From positions 1-64,000 of the forward strand of contig JAFEAE010000022.1 in assembly GCA_018266575.1 (NCBI GenBank): 64,000 nucleotides of DNA, in the 5' to 3' direction. Positions 36,863 to 45,260 of the stretch are shown here, in pieces (the first letter of the stretch is position 1; every line of letters begins with the position of its first letter). This stretch comes from Bacteroidota bacterium (GTDB lineage Bacteria; Bacteroidota; Bacteroidia; Chitinophagales; Chitinophagaceae). The position numbers and the translations under genes are program-made. The notes beneath the pieces were generated by a model that was not told where the DNA came from, did no database searches, and was given only the letters and a program-made list of their open reading frames with translations.

Positions 36863-39127
36863 TTATTTCGCAACCTGGCTCCTGATGACATTCAGTGCGC
36901 CTCCTGCTTTGAACCATTCGATCTGAGGTTCATTGTAGGTATGGTTCACCGTTATATTATCAACAGACCCGTTTTTGTGATGCAACACTACTGTTAATGG
37001 TTTACCCGGAGCAAATGTTGTAAGCCCTGTGATATCGATAGTATCGTCTTCAAGCACTTTATCATAATCTTCTTTATTAGCAAAAGTCAATGCCAGCATT
37101 CCTTGTTTCTTCAGGTTCGTTTCGTGAATGCGTGCAAAACTTCTTACCAAGATAGCACGCACTCCGAGATGGCGAGGCTCCATTGCTGCATGTTCGCGGC
37201 TGCTTCCTTCACCATAATTTTCATCACCCACAACAACACTCCCGATGCCTGCAGCTTTGTAGGCACGTGCTGTTGCAGGAACAGGGCCGTATTCGCCGGT
37301 CAGTTGATTTTTAACACTGTCTGTTTTTTCGTTGTAAAAATTAATGGCACCGATCAGCATATTATTGGAAATATTATCCAGGTGCCCACGGAATTTTAAC
37401 CATGGGCCGGCCATAGAAATATGATCAGTTGTACATTTTCCTTTTGCCTTGATCAATAATTTCAGGCCTTTCAGATCTGTTCCCTCCCATGCCGTAAATG
37501 GAGCTAATAATTGCAAACGCTGGGAATCCGGTTTTACTGCAACAGTTACCCCACTTCCATCTTTTGCAGGCGCCTGGTAACCCGGATCATCAACCGAAAA
37601 TCCTTTTGGCGGCAATTCAACACCGGTTGGTTCATCCAGCATTACTTCTTCCCCTTTTTCATTTTTCAATGTATCTTTTAATGGATTGAAGGTTAAACTT
37701 CCTGCGATTGCCAATGCGGTTACCACTTCAGGGCTTGCAACAAATGCATGGGTGCTTGCCAACCCGTCATTGCGTTTTGCAAAATTCCTGTTGAAAGAAG
37801 TGATGATGGAATTTTTTCTGTTTGGGTCATCAATATGCCTTGCCCATTGGCCGATGCAAGGCCCGCAGGCATTAGCAAGAACAACACCGCCGATCTTATC
37901 AAATGTTTTTAGGAAACCATCTTTTTCGATGGTATAACGAACCTGTTCGCTTCCGGGGGTTATCGTGAATTCTGCTTTTGTTTTTAAATTTTTATCGATC
38001 GCCTGTTGTGCTAAAGAAGCAGAGCGGCTGATATCTTCATAAGAAGAATTGGTGCATGAACCGATCAGTGCTACTTCTAATTTTTCAGGCCAGTTATTTG
38101 CTTTAACTGCATCTGCAAATTTTGAAATCGGCCATGCAAGGTCCGGCGTGAATGGGCCGTTTACATGAGGCTCTAATTCATTCAGGTTAATTTCAATGAT
38201 CTGGTCGTAATATTTTTTAGGCTCAGCATACACTTCAGCATCGGGGCGCAAATGTTCTTTGACGCCATCAGCCAGTGCAGCTAATTCTTCACGTCCTGTT
38301 GCTTTTAAATAGGCATTCATTTTTTCATCGTAACCAAAAACAGAACAGGTAGCGCCGATCTCTGCACCCATATTACAGATCGTTCCTTTACCAGTTGCGC
38401 TCAAACTATCAGCTCCTTCACCAAAATATTCAACGATCGCGCCGGTTCCACCTTTTACAGTTAATATTCCTGCAACTTTTAAGATCACATCTTTTGCGGA
38501 AGCCCAGCCACTTAATTTTCCGGTTAATTTCACACCGATAAGTTTCGGCATTTTTAATTCCCATGCCAACCCTGCCATTACGTCTACCGCATCAGCGCCA
38601 CCAACACCAATTGCAACCATTCCTAACCCGCCTGCATTGGGAGTGTGGGAATCTGTACCGATCATCATTCCACCCGGGAACGCATAATTTTCCAATACCA
38701 CCTGGTGAATAATTCCCGCGCCGGGTTTCCAGAAACCAATTCCGTATTTATTAGAAATGGATGCTAAAAAATCATATACTTCTTTATTTACATCGATCGC
38801 AGTGGCGAGGTCGGCAACAGCACCTACTTTCGCCTGTATAAGGTGGTCGCAATGAACTGTAGAGGGAACGGCAACTTTTGAACGTCCGCAAGTCATGAAT
38901 TGCAGCAATGCCATTTGTGCGGTTGCATCCTGCATGGCAACACGGTCCGGGGCAAAATCAACATAATCTTTTCCACGCTCATACGCTTTTGAAGCGGGTA
39001 CAAACAAATGCGAATACAAGATCTTTTCTGCTAAGGTTAAAGGCTTTCCAGTTAATTTACGGGCTGTAGCAACTTTAGAGGGAAGCTCTGCGTAAATCTT
39101 TTTAATTAGATCCAGATCAAAAACCAT
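36863..39127 (-). CDS. acn: Aconitate hydratase (mitochondrial type)
   Basis: 754 residues; converts citrate to isocitrate with a 4Fe-4S cluster. The first cluster cysteine is in [12 protein letters not shown] near 356, and the other two in [10 protein letters not shown] near 420. The swivel domain has [22 protein letters not shown]. The length and layout match the mitochondrial-type family usual in Bacteroidota rather than AcnA (about 890) or AcnB (about 860). It is a single gene with its own terminator. Confidence 0.95.
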   Translation of the reverse strand: MVFDLDLIKKIYAELPSKVATARKLTGKPLTLAEKILYSHLFVPASKAYERGKDYVDFAPDRVAMQDATAQMALLQFMTCGRSKVAVPSTVHCDHLIQAKVGAVADLATAIDVNKEVYDFLASISNKYGIGFWKPGAGIIHQVVLENYAFPGGMMIGTDSHTPNAGGLGMVAIGVGGADAVDVMAGLAWELKMPKLIGVKLTGKLSGWASAKDVILKVAGILTVKGGTGAIVEYFGEGADSLSATGKGTICNMGAEIGATCSVFGYDEKMNAYLKATGREELAALADGVKEHLRPDAEVYAEPKKYYDQIIEINLNELEPHVNGPFTPDLAWPISKFADAVKANNWPEKLEVALIGSCTNSSYEDISRSASLAQQAIDKNLKTKAEFTITPGSEQVRYTIEKDGFLKTFDKIGGVVLANACGPCIGQWARHIDDPNRKNSIITSFNRNFAKRNDGLASTHAFVASPEVVTALAIAGSLTFNPLKDTLKNEKGEEVMLDEPTGVELPPKGFSVDDPGYQAPAKDGSGVTVAVKPDSQRLQLLAPFTAWEGTDLKGLKLLIKAKGKCTTDHISMAGPWLKFRGHLDNISNNMLIGAINFYNEKTDSVKNQLTGEYGPVPATARAYKAAGIGSVVVGDENYGEGSSREHAAMEPRHLGVRAILVRSFARIHETNLKKQGMLALTFANKEDYDKVLEDDTIDITGLTTFAPGKPLTVVLHHKNGSVDNITVNHTYNEPQIEWFKAGGALNVIRSQVAK

Positions 39128-39270
39128 AGTGAGTATATTTTAGATGTTAGATGTTCGTTATTAGAGGTATATCGTATAACAGAGATGCGAATTTACCTAA
39201 AAATGCGTTATTCTATCGTTATTCCGACAAGAGGTTTAGAAGGTTTGCCGATTTTTTTTATTTTTACAAT

Positions 39271-39492
39271 ATGTACAAACTGAAACATTTTATCGAATGG
39301 CATGCATTTGGCGTTTGCACAGCCATCGGGGAAAAAATGGGTATCGCTACCTCGCGTATCCGCACATGGTTTGTGTATATTTCTTTTCTAACCATGGGCT
39401 CGCCATTGATCGTATATTTTGTGCTGGCTTTCTGGATGAATATAAAACGATATATTCTTTCTGCAAGAAGAAACCCGGTGCGCTGGCTGTAA
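39271..39492 (+). CDS. PspC-domain small membrane protein
   Basis: 73 residues from the ATG at 39271 (an upstream in-frame ATG at 39151 adds 40 residues without PspC character). HAFGVCTAIGEKMGIATSRIRTWFVYISF matches PspC, then a hydrophobic stretch ends in YFVLAFWMNIKRY. PspC proteins sit in the inner membrane and are linked to envelope stress in other bacteria. Confidence 0.8.
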   Translation: MYKLKHFIEWHAFGVCTAIGEKMGIATSRIRTWFVYISFLTMGSPLIVYFVLAFWMNIKRYILSARRNPVRWL

Positions 39493-39517
39493 GGCAAAAC
39501 AACCTCAATTCTCCATA

Positions 39518-39547
39518 TTGCCTTTGCTGTTTTTTACAGTAAATTTG
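39518..39547 (+). promoter_or_regulatory. Bacteroidota-type promoter for the 39563 gene
   Basis: TTG at 39518-39520, 19 bases, TAAATTTG at 39540-39547, 15 bases before the ATG at 39563. Confidence 0.5.
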
Positions 39548-39562
39548 AATCAAATAATCGCA

Positions 39563-39805
39563 ATGACAACTACAGCTATCAGAAAAAAATTACAGGATTA
39601 CATTCGTGTAGCTGATGAAAGAAAACTAAAAGCTATATATACAATTCTTGAAGATCAAATCTCAGGAGATGAATGGTGGAAAAATAAATCATTGGTAAAA
39701 GAATTAGATGCTCGTTATAATAATCTGCAATCAGGAAAAGATAATGGTGCTTCTGTTTCAAAATTGAAAATAAACATTGATAAGCTTCAAAAGAAAATAC
39801 TATAG
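39563..39805 (+). CDS. Small antitoxin-like protein, no toxin partner seen
   Basis: 80 residues from the ATG at 39563 (an earlier ATG at 39518 is part of the promoter region). Helical N-terminus IRKKLQDYIRVADERKLKAI; the C-terminal KELDARYNNLQSGKDNG pattern is common in Bacteroidota addiction-module antitoxin-like proteins. No toxin follows on the same strand; the next gene is convergent and looks like a membrane protein. Confidence 0.65.
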   Translation: MTTTAIRKKLQDYIRVADERKLKAIYTILEDQISGDEWWKNKSLVKELDARYNNLQSGKDNGASVSKLKINIDKLQKKIL

Positions 39806-39809
39806 ACAA

Positions 39810-40157
39810 CTAAATTTTGTTTTTAAAATACGCTATAGTTCTGTCACACTCATCAAGTAATCTTGGGAATTGATTTGGAACTTTTTCCCACTTTTCTTTA
39901 AGACTAATTATCGTTCTATATGAAAATGGATAATATCTTTTGAAGTGCCTTAATTCATATATTATAGCAGTTTGTCTGTCTACAAACATATACTCCTTTT
40001 CCATATCCTCATGTTGTACTAATTCTTTAATGAGTTTATGATAATTTTCAAACTCTTTCAAGTTTTGTTCCCGCTTTCTTGTATCAAGATATTTATAAAC
40101 CGCCCAGATGAAGGCAATTATTCCAGTAATACTTGTTATGATTGATGCTATTTGCAT
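39810..40157 (-). CDS. Small membrane-anchored protein of unknown function
   Basis: 115 residues. One N-terminal membrane helix (IITSITGIIAFIWAVYKYL) is followed by a charged helical region (KREQNLKEFENYHKLIKELV) and FVDRQTAIIYELRHFKRYYPFSYRTI. No family is recognised; phage and defence loci sometimes hold proteins of this plan. It ends 4 bases from the antitoxin-like gene. Confidence 0.65.
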   Translation of the reverse strand: MQIASIITSITGIIAFIWAVYKYLDTRKREQNLKEFENYHKLIKELVQHEDMEKEYMFVDRQTAIIYELRHFKRYYPFSYRTIISLKEKWEKVPNQFPRLLDECDRTIAYFKNKI

Positions 40158-40239
40158 GAACCTAAGTTACATCATCTTTTGTGCTTATTATTTCAAAATA
40201 AAATTTTAAAATATGGTGTAATCATAAGACACTTCTTGC

Positions 40240-40377
40240 CGATTACAAAACGATTAGGGAACAAATGTCCTTCACCACAGTAGTACAAAAGCTCAATCAA
40301 AGCTCCTCCCGAGAACGGGCTGTACATCGTTCTCGGGGCGCTTTTTTTGGTTCTTTTTTGGCGAAGCAAAAAAGAAC
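40240..40377 (-). repeat. Structured repeat element, copy 2
   Basis: Plus-strand coordinates: hairpin 1 arms 40350-40360 and 40367-40377; hairpin 2 arms 40308-40317 and 40328-40337 with loop 40318-40327; the conserved tail runs to about 40240. Read on the minus strand the loop is ATGTACAGCC, close to ATGGACATCC of copy 1, while the stem differs by paired changes. Confidence 0.75.
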
Positions 40378-40403
40378 AATAACACACTACGGAGTAACAA
40401 CAG

Positions 40404-40423
40404 ATTCCCGCCTGCGCGGGAAT
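40404..40423. repeat. Palindromic repeat ATTCCCGC-n4-GCGGGAAT, copy 1
   Basis: A perfect 8-base stem with loop CTGC, followed by GACGGCAAGAGAGTTTGCA. A second copy with similar right-hand flank is at 57828-57853. Confidence 0.7.
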
Positions 40424-40524
40424 GACGGCAAGAGAGTTTGCAAATAATTCACTGATCGAATTTTTAATAATTGCAGTATAACCAACCTTAACATTCTCCA
40501 AAGAACCATTTTCCCGATAAACAG

Positions 40525-40532
40525 TAACTTTG
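40525..40532 (+). promoter_or_regulatory. TAACTTTG -7 element for the Kdo8N-type operon
   Basis: An exact TAnnTTTG match 20 bases before the ATG at 40552. The -33 partner is not clear. Confidence 0.45.
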
Positions 40533-40551
40533 CACTTCAAAATTTTACGCT

Positions 40552-41760
40552 ATGCCAGGAACAGAACTTTTTGGCGCCGAAGAGCGCAAAGAAATTATGG
40601 ATGTACTCGAAACGGGTATGCTTTTCCGTTATAACCACGATCAGCAACGCAACGGTATCTGGAAAGCCCGCGAATTTGAAGCGGAAGTGAGAAAAATAAC
40701 CGGCGCGAAATATGCCCACGCCGTTTCCAACGGTTCTGCTGCAGCAGCAGTTGCTATGGCTGCATCCGGTGTTGGTGCAGGTGATGAGGTGATCGTTCCA
40801 CCATTTACATTTATCGCTACCATTGAAGCGGTATTATTTATCGGCGCCATTCCGGTGTTTGCAGAAATTGATGAAACACTATGTTTGAGTGCAGAAGGAA
40901 TTGAAAAAGTAATTACTCCAAAAACAAAAGCAGTTTGCTTAGTTCACATGTGCGGCGGCATGGCAGATATGGACGCGATTATGAACGTGATAAAAAAACA
41001 CAACCTTGTTTTAGTGGAAGATGCCGGACAAGCTTTTGCTTCTTCTTATAAAGGAATATCAACGGGATTATTCGGTACAGCGGGGAGTTATTCTTTCGAT
41101 TTCTTCAAAATAGCAACAGCCGGTGAAGGCGGAATTTTTGTAACCAATGATGAAAATGTGTACAAACTCGCTGATGCATATTCCGATCACGGTCATAATC
41201 ACGTTGGCCATAATCGTGGAATGGAGCAACATCCGGTTCTCGGTTTTAATTATCGCATCAGTGAATTGCATGCTGCTGTTGGATTGGCGCAGACTCGCAA
41301 AGTGCCGCAAATTCGTGAAGCAAACCGCAAGCATAAAAAAGCGTTGACGGAAATTCTTTCCAAAACAGAAGGCATTTCATTTGCAACGATCGCAGATCCG
41401 GATGGCGACTCAGCAACATTTCTCAATTTATTATTGCCCGATACAGAATCTGCAAAACGCACGGTGGATGAATTCAACAAAGCCGGCATCGGCGGGTTCA
41501 ATTATTGGTACACGAACATGTATCATTTCATCAATCAATGGGATCATCTGAAAGAAATGCGTACTGCTTCTAAATTGCCTGTCGAATTGTTGGGTTCACC
41601 ACAGGATTATGCAAATCTTTATCTTCCGAAATCGCAGGAAGTGGTGGGAAGATTAATTTCATTTGGCATTCGTTGCACCTGGACTGATGAAGAAGTAAAA
41701 GCATTGGCCAATAATATTGCTACTTGTGTGAAGAAAGCAATGCTTGCTGCGACTGTTTAG
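40552..41760 (+). CDS. kdnA: DegT-family aminotransferase, likely KdnA (8-amino-Kdo synthesis)
   Basis: 402-residue PLP enzyme of the DegT/DnrJ/EryC1/StrS type. The PLP lysine is Lys186 in FDFFKIATAGEGG; other signatures are VSNGSAAAAVAMAASG, VIVPPFTFIAT, LVEDAGQAFAS and LGFNYRISELHAAVGLAQ. In Shewanella, KdnA aminates the 8-position of oxidised Kdo made by KdnB. Here the next gene is a KdnB-like dehydrogenase and kdsA, kdsC-like and kdsB follow, which is why the KdnA role is preferred over other DegT roles. Confidence 0.75.
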   Translation: MPGTELFGAEERKEIMDVLETGMLFRYNHDQQRNGIWKAREFEAEVRKITGAKYAHAVSNGSAAAAVAMAASGVGAGDEVIVPPFTFIATIEAVLFIGAIPVFAEIDETLCLSAEGIEKVITPKTKAVCLVHMCGGMADMDAIMNVIKKHNLVLVEDAGQAFASSYKGISTGLFGTAGSYSFDFFKIATAGEGGIFVTNDENVYKLADAYSDHGHNHVGHNRGMEQHPVLGFNYRISELHAAVGLAQTRKVPQIREANRKHKKALTEILSKTEGISFATIADPDGDSATFLNLLLPDTESAKRTVDEFNKAGIGGFNYWYTNMYHFINQWDHLKEMRTASKLPVELLGSPQDYANLYLPKSQEVVGRLISFGIRCTWTDEEVKALANNIATCVKKAMLAATV

Positions 41761-41886
41761 TGGAATAATTTTGATACAAAGATTAGTAATTCTATTAAGC
41801 ATCGTTGCGTCGCACTCGTGTACTGAATATCTATATTGAACAACAGTTTAATTTCTAAGATCATTTTCAAATTTTCAAATTACTGA
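41761..41886 (-). repeat. Dispersed repeat copy C (reversed) between kdnA and kdnB
   Basis: 41799-41824 reads, on the minus strand, GTACACGAGTGCGACGCAAC and then GATGC. It separates two genes that are otherwise likely to be in one operon. Confidence 0.55.
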
Positions 41887-42969
41887 ATGGCCCATAAAAA
41901 TTTCAAGAACATCGATAAAACCGTTTTCGGACGAGGAAGTTTTGATATGCTCGATGAGATCATCGCTCCCGTTCGAAAAGAAAACAAAGGTTTTTTTCTT
42001 TTTGTAGTAGATCATTTTTTCGTAGGTAAGCCGCTTGAAAAAAGAATTCCCGTAAAAGAAAATGATGTCATAAAATTCATCAATGTTGATTTGCACGAAC
42101 CAACAACAGAACAGGTTGATGAATTGCGTGATGAAATTTTAGCAACAAATGGATTGCCTTCCGGCGTTGTTGGCATTGGCGGCGGAAGTGTGATGGATAT
42201 TGCAAAAGCCGTTTCATTGATGTTCACCAATGAAGGTTCATCTACATTATACCAGGGATTGAACCTGGTGAAACGCCCTGGAATTTATCATCTCGGTGTT
42301 CCGACAATTTCAGGCACCGGTGCAGAAGTCGCCATGACAGCGGTGTTGACCGGCCCTGAAAAAAAATTAGGATTGAAATGCGAATGGACGCCATTCAACC
42401 AAATCATTCTCGACCCGGAATTAACTGCAAGTGTTCCAAGAGACAAATGGTTTTATACCGGGATGGATACATTCATTCATTGCATCGAATCGGAATACGG
42501 AATTTTGAATAATGCATTCAGTAATGCGTATGCAGAAGAAGCGTTGAAACTTTGCCGCGAAGTTTTCATTGGCGATAATGCCGGTCAAACACCGGAGAAT
42601 GATGATAAATTAATGGTTGCTTCGATGATGGGCACATTAAGTTTGACATATTCCGAAGTCGGGATTTGCCATGCAATGTCGTATGGGTTGGCAATGGTCT
42701 TTCACGAACGTCATTGTTATGCAAACTGTCTTGCTTTTCAGCATTTGGAAGATTATTATGGAGACGGGGTACGGGAATTTAAAACGATGCTGAATAAAAA
42801 CAACGTGATACTTCCGCAAAACCTCAGCAAAAACTGGACAGACAAACAAATAACGGATATGGCGCATGTGGCTTATAACCTGCCGCACATGTGGAACCAC
42901 GCGATTGGTACTGACTGGAAAGAAAAAATTTCGATTGATACGATAAAAGATTTATTCAAACGTTTATAA
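41887..42969 (+). CDS. kdnB: Iron-type alcohol dehydrogenase, likely KdnB
   Basis: 360 residues. The nucleotide motif GIGGGSVMDIAKA is near 97, then PTISGTGAEV. Metal ligands of the family are present: Asp194 and His198 in DTFIHC, His262 in ICHAMSYG and His276 in FHERH. KdnB oxidises C8 of Kdo so that KdnA can aminate it. The kdsA start is 2 bases after this stop, which ties it to Kdo synthesis. Confidence 0.75.
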   Translation: MAHKNFKNIDKTVFGRGSFDMLDEIIAPVRKENKGFFLFVVDHFFVGKPLEKRIPVKENDVIKFINVDLHEPTTEQVDELRDEILATNGLPSGVVGIGGGSVMDIAKAVSLMFTNEGSSTLYQGLNLVKRPGIYHLGVPTISGTGAEVAMTAVLTGPEKKLGLKCEWTPFNQIILDPELTASVPRDKWFYTGMDTFIHCIESEYGILNNAFSNAYAEEALKLCREVFIGDNAGQTPENDDKLMVASMMGTLSLTYSEVGICHAMSYGLAMVFHERHCYANCLAFQHLEDYYGDGVREFKTMLNKNNVILPQNLSKNWTDKQITDMAHVAYNLPHMWNHAIGTDWKEKISIDTIKDLFKRL

Positions 42970-42971
42970 TT

Positions 42972-43808
42972 ATGAGCAACAAAAAAATAAAAGTAGGAAA
43001 CATTTCCTGCGGCGCCGATGAACTTTTCCTGATCTCGGGGCCTTGCGTTATTGAAGAAGAATCCATTATGATGAAGACCGCTGAAAAACTCAAAGAAGTC
43101 AGTGAGCGGTTACACATTCCCGTTATATATAAGTCGTCTTTCCTGAAAGATAACCGTAGCAGCTTAAAATATTACGACGGCCCGGGTTTGGATAAGGGAA
43201 TGAAAATTTTAGCGAAAGTAAAAGAGCAATTCGGGTTTTCGTTACTCACCGACATTCATTATCCCGACCAGGCTGCGCCGGTTGCAGAAGTTTGCGATGT
43301 GTTACAAATTCCCGCTTATCTCTGCATGCAAACTACGTTAATGGTTGCCGCAGCAAAAACAGGAAGAGTGATCAATATTAAACACGGCCAGTTTCTTGCG
43401 CCGGATAATATGAAACATCCTGTTGGAAAATGCATCGATGCAGGTAACGATCAGATCATTCTTACAGAACGCGGATATACGATGGGCTATAACGATCTTG
43501 TTGTTGACCCAAGAAGTTTTTATCACATGGGAAAATTAGGTTATCCGGTTGTATTCGATATCACCCACTCTATTCGCAAATATGGAATCCCAAGCGCTGA
43601 CGCAAAAGGTGGTGCAAGAGAATTTTTACCGGTGTTGAGCCGCGCCGGTGTTGCGTCAGGAGTTGATGGAATTTTTATTGAAACACATCCCGACCCTGAA
43701 AAAGCATTGTGCGATGCAGCCAGTCAGTTGTCTGTTTATGCATTAGAAGAATTCCTGAAACCATTGCTGGAACTCCATGCTGTTGAAGTTCGTTATCGTG
43801 GCAAATAG
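42972..43808 (+). CDS. kdsA: 3-deoxy-8-phosphooctulonate synthase
   Basis: 278 residues; joins phosphoenolpyruvate and arabinose-5-phosphate to Kdo-8-phosphate. ISGPCVIEE, YKSSFLKDNRSS, LTDIHYPDQA, INIKHGQFLAP, FDITHSIRKYG and IFIETHPDPEKALCDA are all family motifs. The cysteine in SGPCVIE is usual for the family. It lies 2 bases after kdnB. Confidence 0.95.
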   Translation: MSNKKIKVGNISCGADELFLISGPCVIEEESIMMKTAEKLKEVSERLHIPVIYKSSFLKDNRSSLKYYDGPGLDKGMKILAKVKEQFGFSLLTDIHYPDQAAPVAEVCDVLQIPAYLCMQTTLMVAAAKTGRVINIKHGQFLAPDNMKHPVGKCIDAGNDQIILTERGYTMGYNDLVVDPRSFYHMGKLGYPVVFDITHSIRKYGIPSADAKGGAREFLPVLSRAGVASGVDGIFIETHPDPEKALCDAASQLSVYALEEFLKPLLELHAVEVRYRGK

Positions 43809-43825
43809 GCGATAGGAATAATTTC

Positions 43826-43861
43826 TTTATACGTATAAAAAAATTATATTTGTCGTATAAA
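43826..43861. promoter_or_regulatory. Palindromic operator overlapping the toxin-antitoxin promoter
   Basis: A perfect 14-base palindrome TTTATACGTATAAA at 43826-43839, and a second CGTATAAA half-site at 43854-43861. Between them lies TATATTTG (43845-43852), a TAnnTTTG promoter element. The second half-site falls near the likely start of transcription. This fits self-repression by the antitoxin. Confidence 0.55.
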
Positions 43862-43869
43862 CTGTATTT

Positions 43870-44133
43870 ATGGATGCGAAAATCACATTAAGTTTTGATG
43901 CGCAAGTAATAAAAAAAGCGAAACAGCTTGCCAACGACAGCGGCTTAAGTTTAAGCCGTTATATGGAAGTTATGCTTCGTTATGCAGCAGATACAAAATA
44001 CAATTCCATAGAGGAAATGCCAATTTCGGCTTGGGTAATGGATATCTCAAAAGGCAAAGGCGTTTATCCTTCCAAAAAGAGAACGCGTGCCCAATTGAAA
44101 AAAAATTTTTTTGAGAGCAGGATTAAAAAATGA
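43870..44133 (+). CDS. Antitoxin, DUF6364-type
   Basis: 87 residues. MDAKITLSFDAQVIKKAK is a ribbon-helix-helix-like N-terminus, then SGLSLSRYMEVMLRY, and a basic C-terminal tail that would hold the toxin. The stop overlaps the toxin start by 4 bases (ATGA), the usual antitoxin-first order. Confidence 0.8.
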   Translation: MDAKITLSFDAQVIKKAKQLANDSGLSLSRYMEVMLRYAADTKYNSIEEMPISAWVMDISKGKGVYPSKKRTRAQLKKNFFESRIKK

Positions 44134-44546
44134 AAATTTTTATAGACGCCAATATATTAGTATCCGTCCTCCTGAAAGAGCACGGATACTTTATTTCTTG
44201 TGCAAAAGTGCTAAGCCTCGCCGATAGGCCAAAACACCAGTTATTCACCACTTCTATTTGTATTGCTGTTGCATTTTATTTTGCAGAAAAAAGTTTTGGA
44301 AAAAAAGAAGCTAAGCGGCGCATTGAAGTTTTGAGTAAGAAATTGAACATCGCTGTTTGCGATAAAAGAGAAGTTGAGAAAGCGCTTACAAACAAAAAAG
44401 TATTGGACCTCGAGGATGGCATGGAATATTATGCCGCGTTGCATTCAGGCTGTAATTATATAGTTACACAAGATGTAGACGACTTTTATTTTTCCGAAAT
44501 TGAAGTTTTGAAACCTGATATTTTTTTAAAAAAACATTTTAAATAA
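44130..44546 (+). CDS. PIN-domain toxin
   Basis: 138 residues. FIDANILVSVL at the start gives the first acidic residue (Asp6) of the PIN active site, and EDGMEYYAA and IVTQDVDDFYF give later acidic positions. PIN toxins cut RNA. The kdsC-like gene begins 3 bases after the stop, so the pair sits inside what would otherwise be a Kdo operon. Confidence 0.85.
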   Translation: MKIFIDANILVSVLLKEHGYFISCAKVLSLADRPKHQLFTTSICIAVAFYFAEKSFGKKEAKRRIEVLSKKLNIAVCDKREVEKALTNKKVLDLEDGMEYYAALHSGCNYIVTQDVDDFYFSEIEVLKPDIFLKKHFK

Positions 44547-44549
44547 TTT

Positions 44550-45260
44550 ATGCCCGATCATTCATCAATAGCTAATGTTTTCAAAGGAAAATTTTTGACA
44601 GCTCTTCCTGCATTTGCTGAAAAATTTTCTGCGATAAAGGCTTTTGTGTTTGACTGGGATGGTGTTTTTAATAACGGTATTAAAGATGATAACGGCTCCA
44701 GCTCTTTCAGTGAAATTGATGCGATGGGAACTAATTTGCTCCGTTTCAATCATTACCTGTGCCATGGCAGAACACCTGTTGTTGCCGTTATTTCCGGTGA
44801 AAAAAATAAAGCAGCATTTACATTGGCAAAGCGTGAGCATTTCAACGCAGTATATTATAAGTTCGTTCATAAAATTGCAGCACTCGACCATTTGTGCAAC
44901 CAACATAAATTGCAATACGATGAAATAGCATTTGTTTTTGATGACGTACTTGACTTTTCTGTTGCAAATATTTGTGGCCTCCGCCTGATGATATCACGCG
45001 AATGCAACCCCCTGCTATTACAATTCGCAGAAAAAAATAAATTAGCCGATTACCTGACTTTTGCAGATGGCAACAATCATGCTGTACGCGAAATAGTAGA
45101 ACTCTTAACCGGCATCAGTGGGAAATATGATGAAACAATTTCGCAGCGCATGAAATTCTCCGAAACATACCGTCATTATCTGCAATTACGCAATGAGCCC
45201 GAACCTTCTTTTTATACAATCAATAATTCTGTAATAACCGAACAAACTTTATCAATATGA
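44550..45260 (+). CDS. kdsC: KdsC-like HAD phosphatase with a C-terminal extension
   Basis: 236 residues. FDWDGVFNNG gives the HAD nucleophile Asp35 and Asp37; VISGEKN is motif II and FDDVLDFSVA the motif IV region. The usual KdsC is about 180 residues; this one carries about 50 extra residues at the C-terminus (KFSETYRHYLQLRNEPEPSF). Removal of the 8-phosphate of Kdo-8-phosphate is the expected role. It overlaps kdsB by 4 bases. Confidence 0.72.
   Translation: MPDHSSIANVFKGKFLTALPAFAEKFSAIKAFVFDWDGVFNNGIKDDNGSSSFSEIDAMGTNLLRFNHYLCHGRTPVVAVISGEKNKAAFTLAKREHFNAVYYKFVHKIAALDHLCNQHKLQYDEIAFVFDDVLDFSVANICGLRLMISRECNPLLLQFAEKNKLADYLTFADGNNHAVREIVELLTGISGKYDETISQRMKFSETYRHYLQLRNEPEPSFYTINNSVITEQTLSI

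Larger units (their letters stand above)
40158..40551. other. 394-base intergenic region made mostly of repeats
   Basis: It contains structured repeat copy 2 (40240-40377, minus), the palindrome ATTCCCGC-CTGC-GCGGGAAT (40404-40423) and the promoter-like site of the next operon. A minus-strand open frame of 115 codons crosses it (40193-40540) but is explained by the repeats. Confidence 0.65.

Noticed and set aside
40193..40540. A 115-codon minus-strand open frame
   Set aside because: It is fully covered by the palindrome repeat and structured repeat copy 2; its start has no support and the 7.95 kb copy lacks the same N-terminal part.
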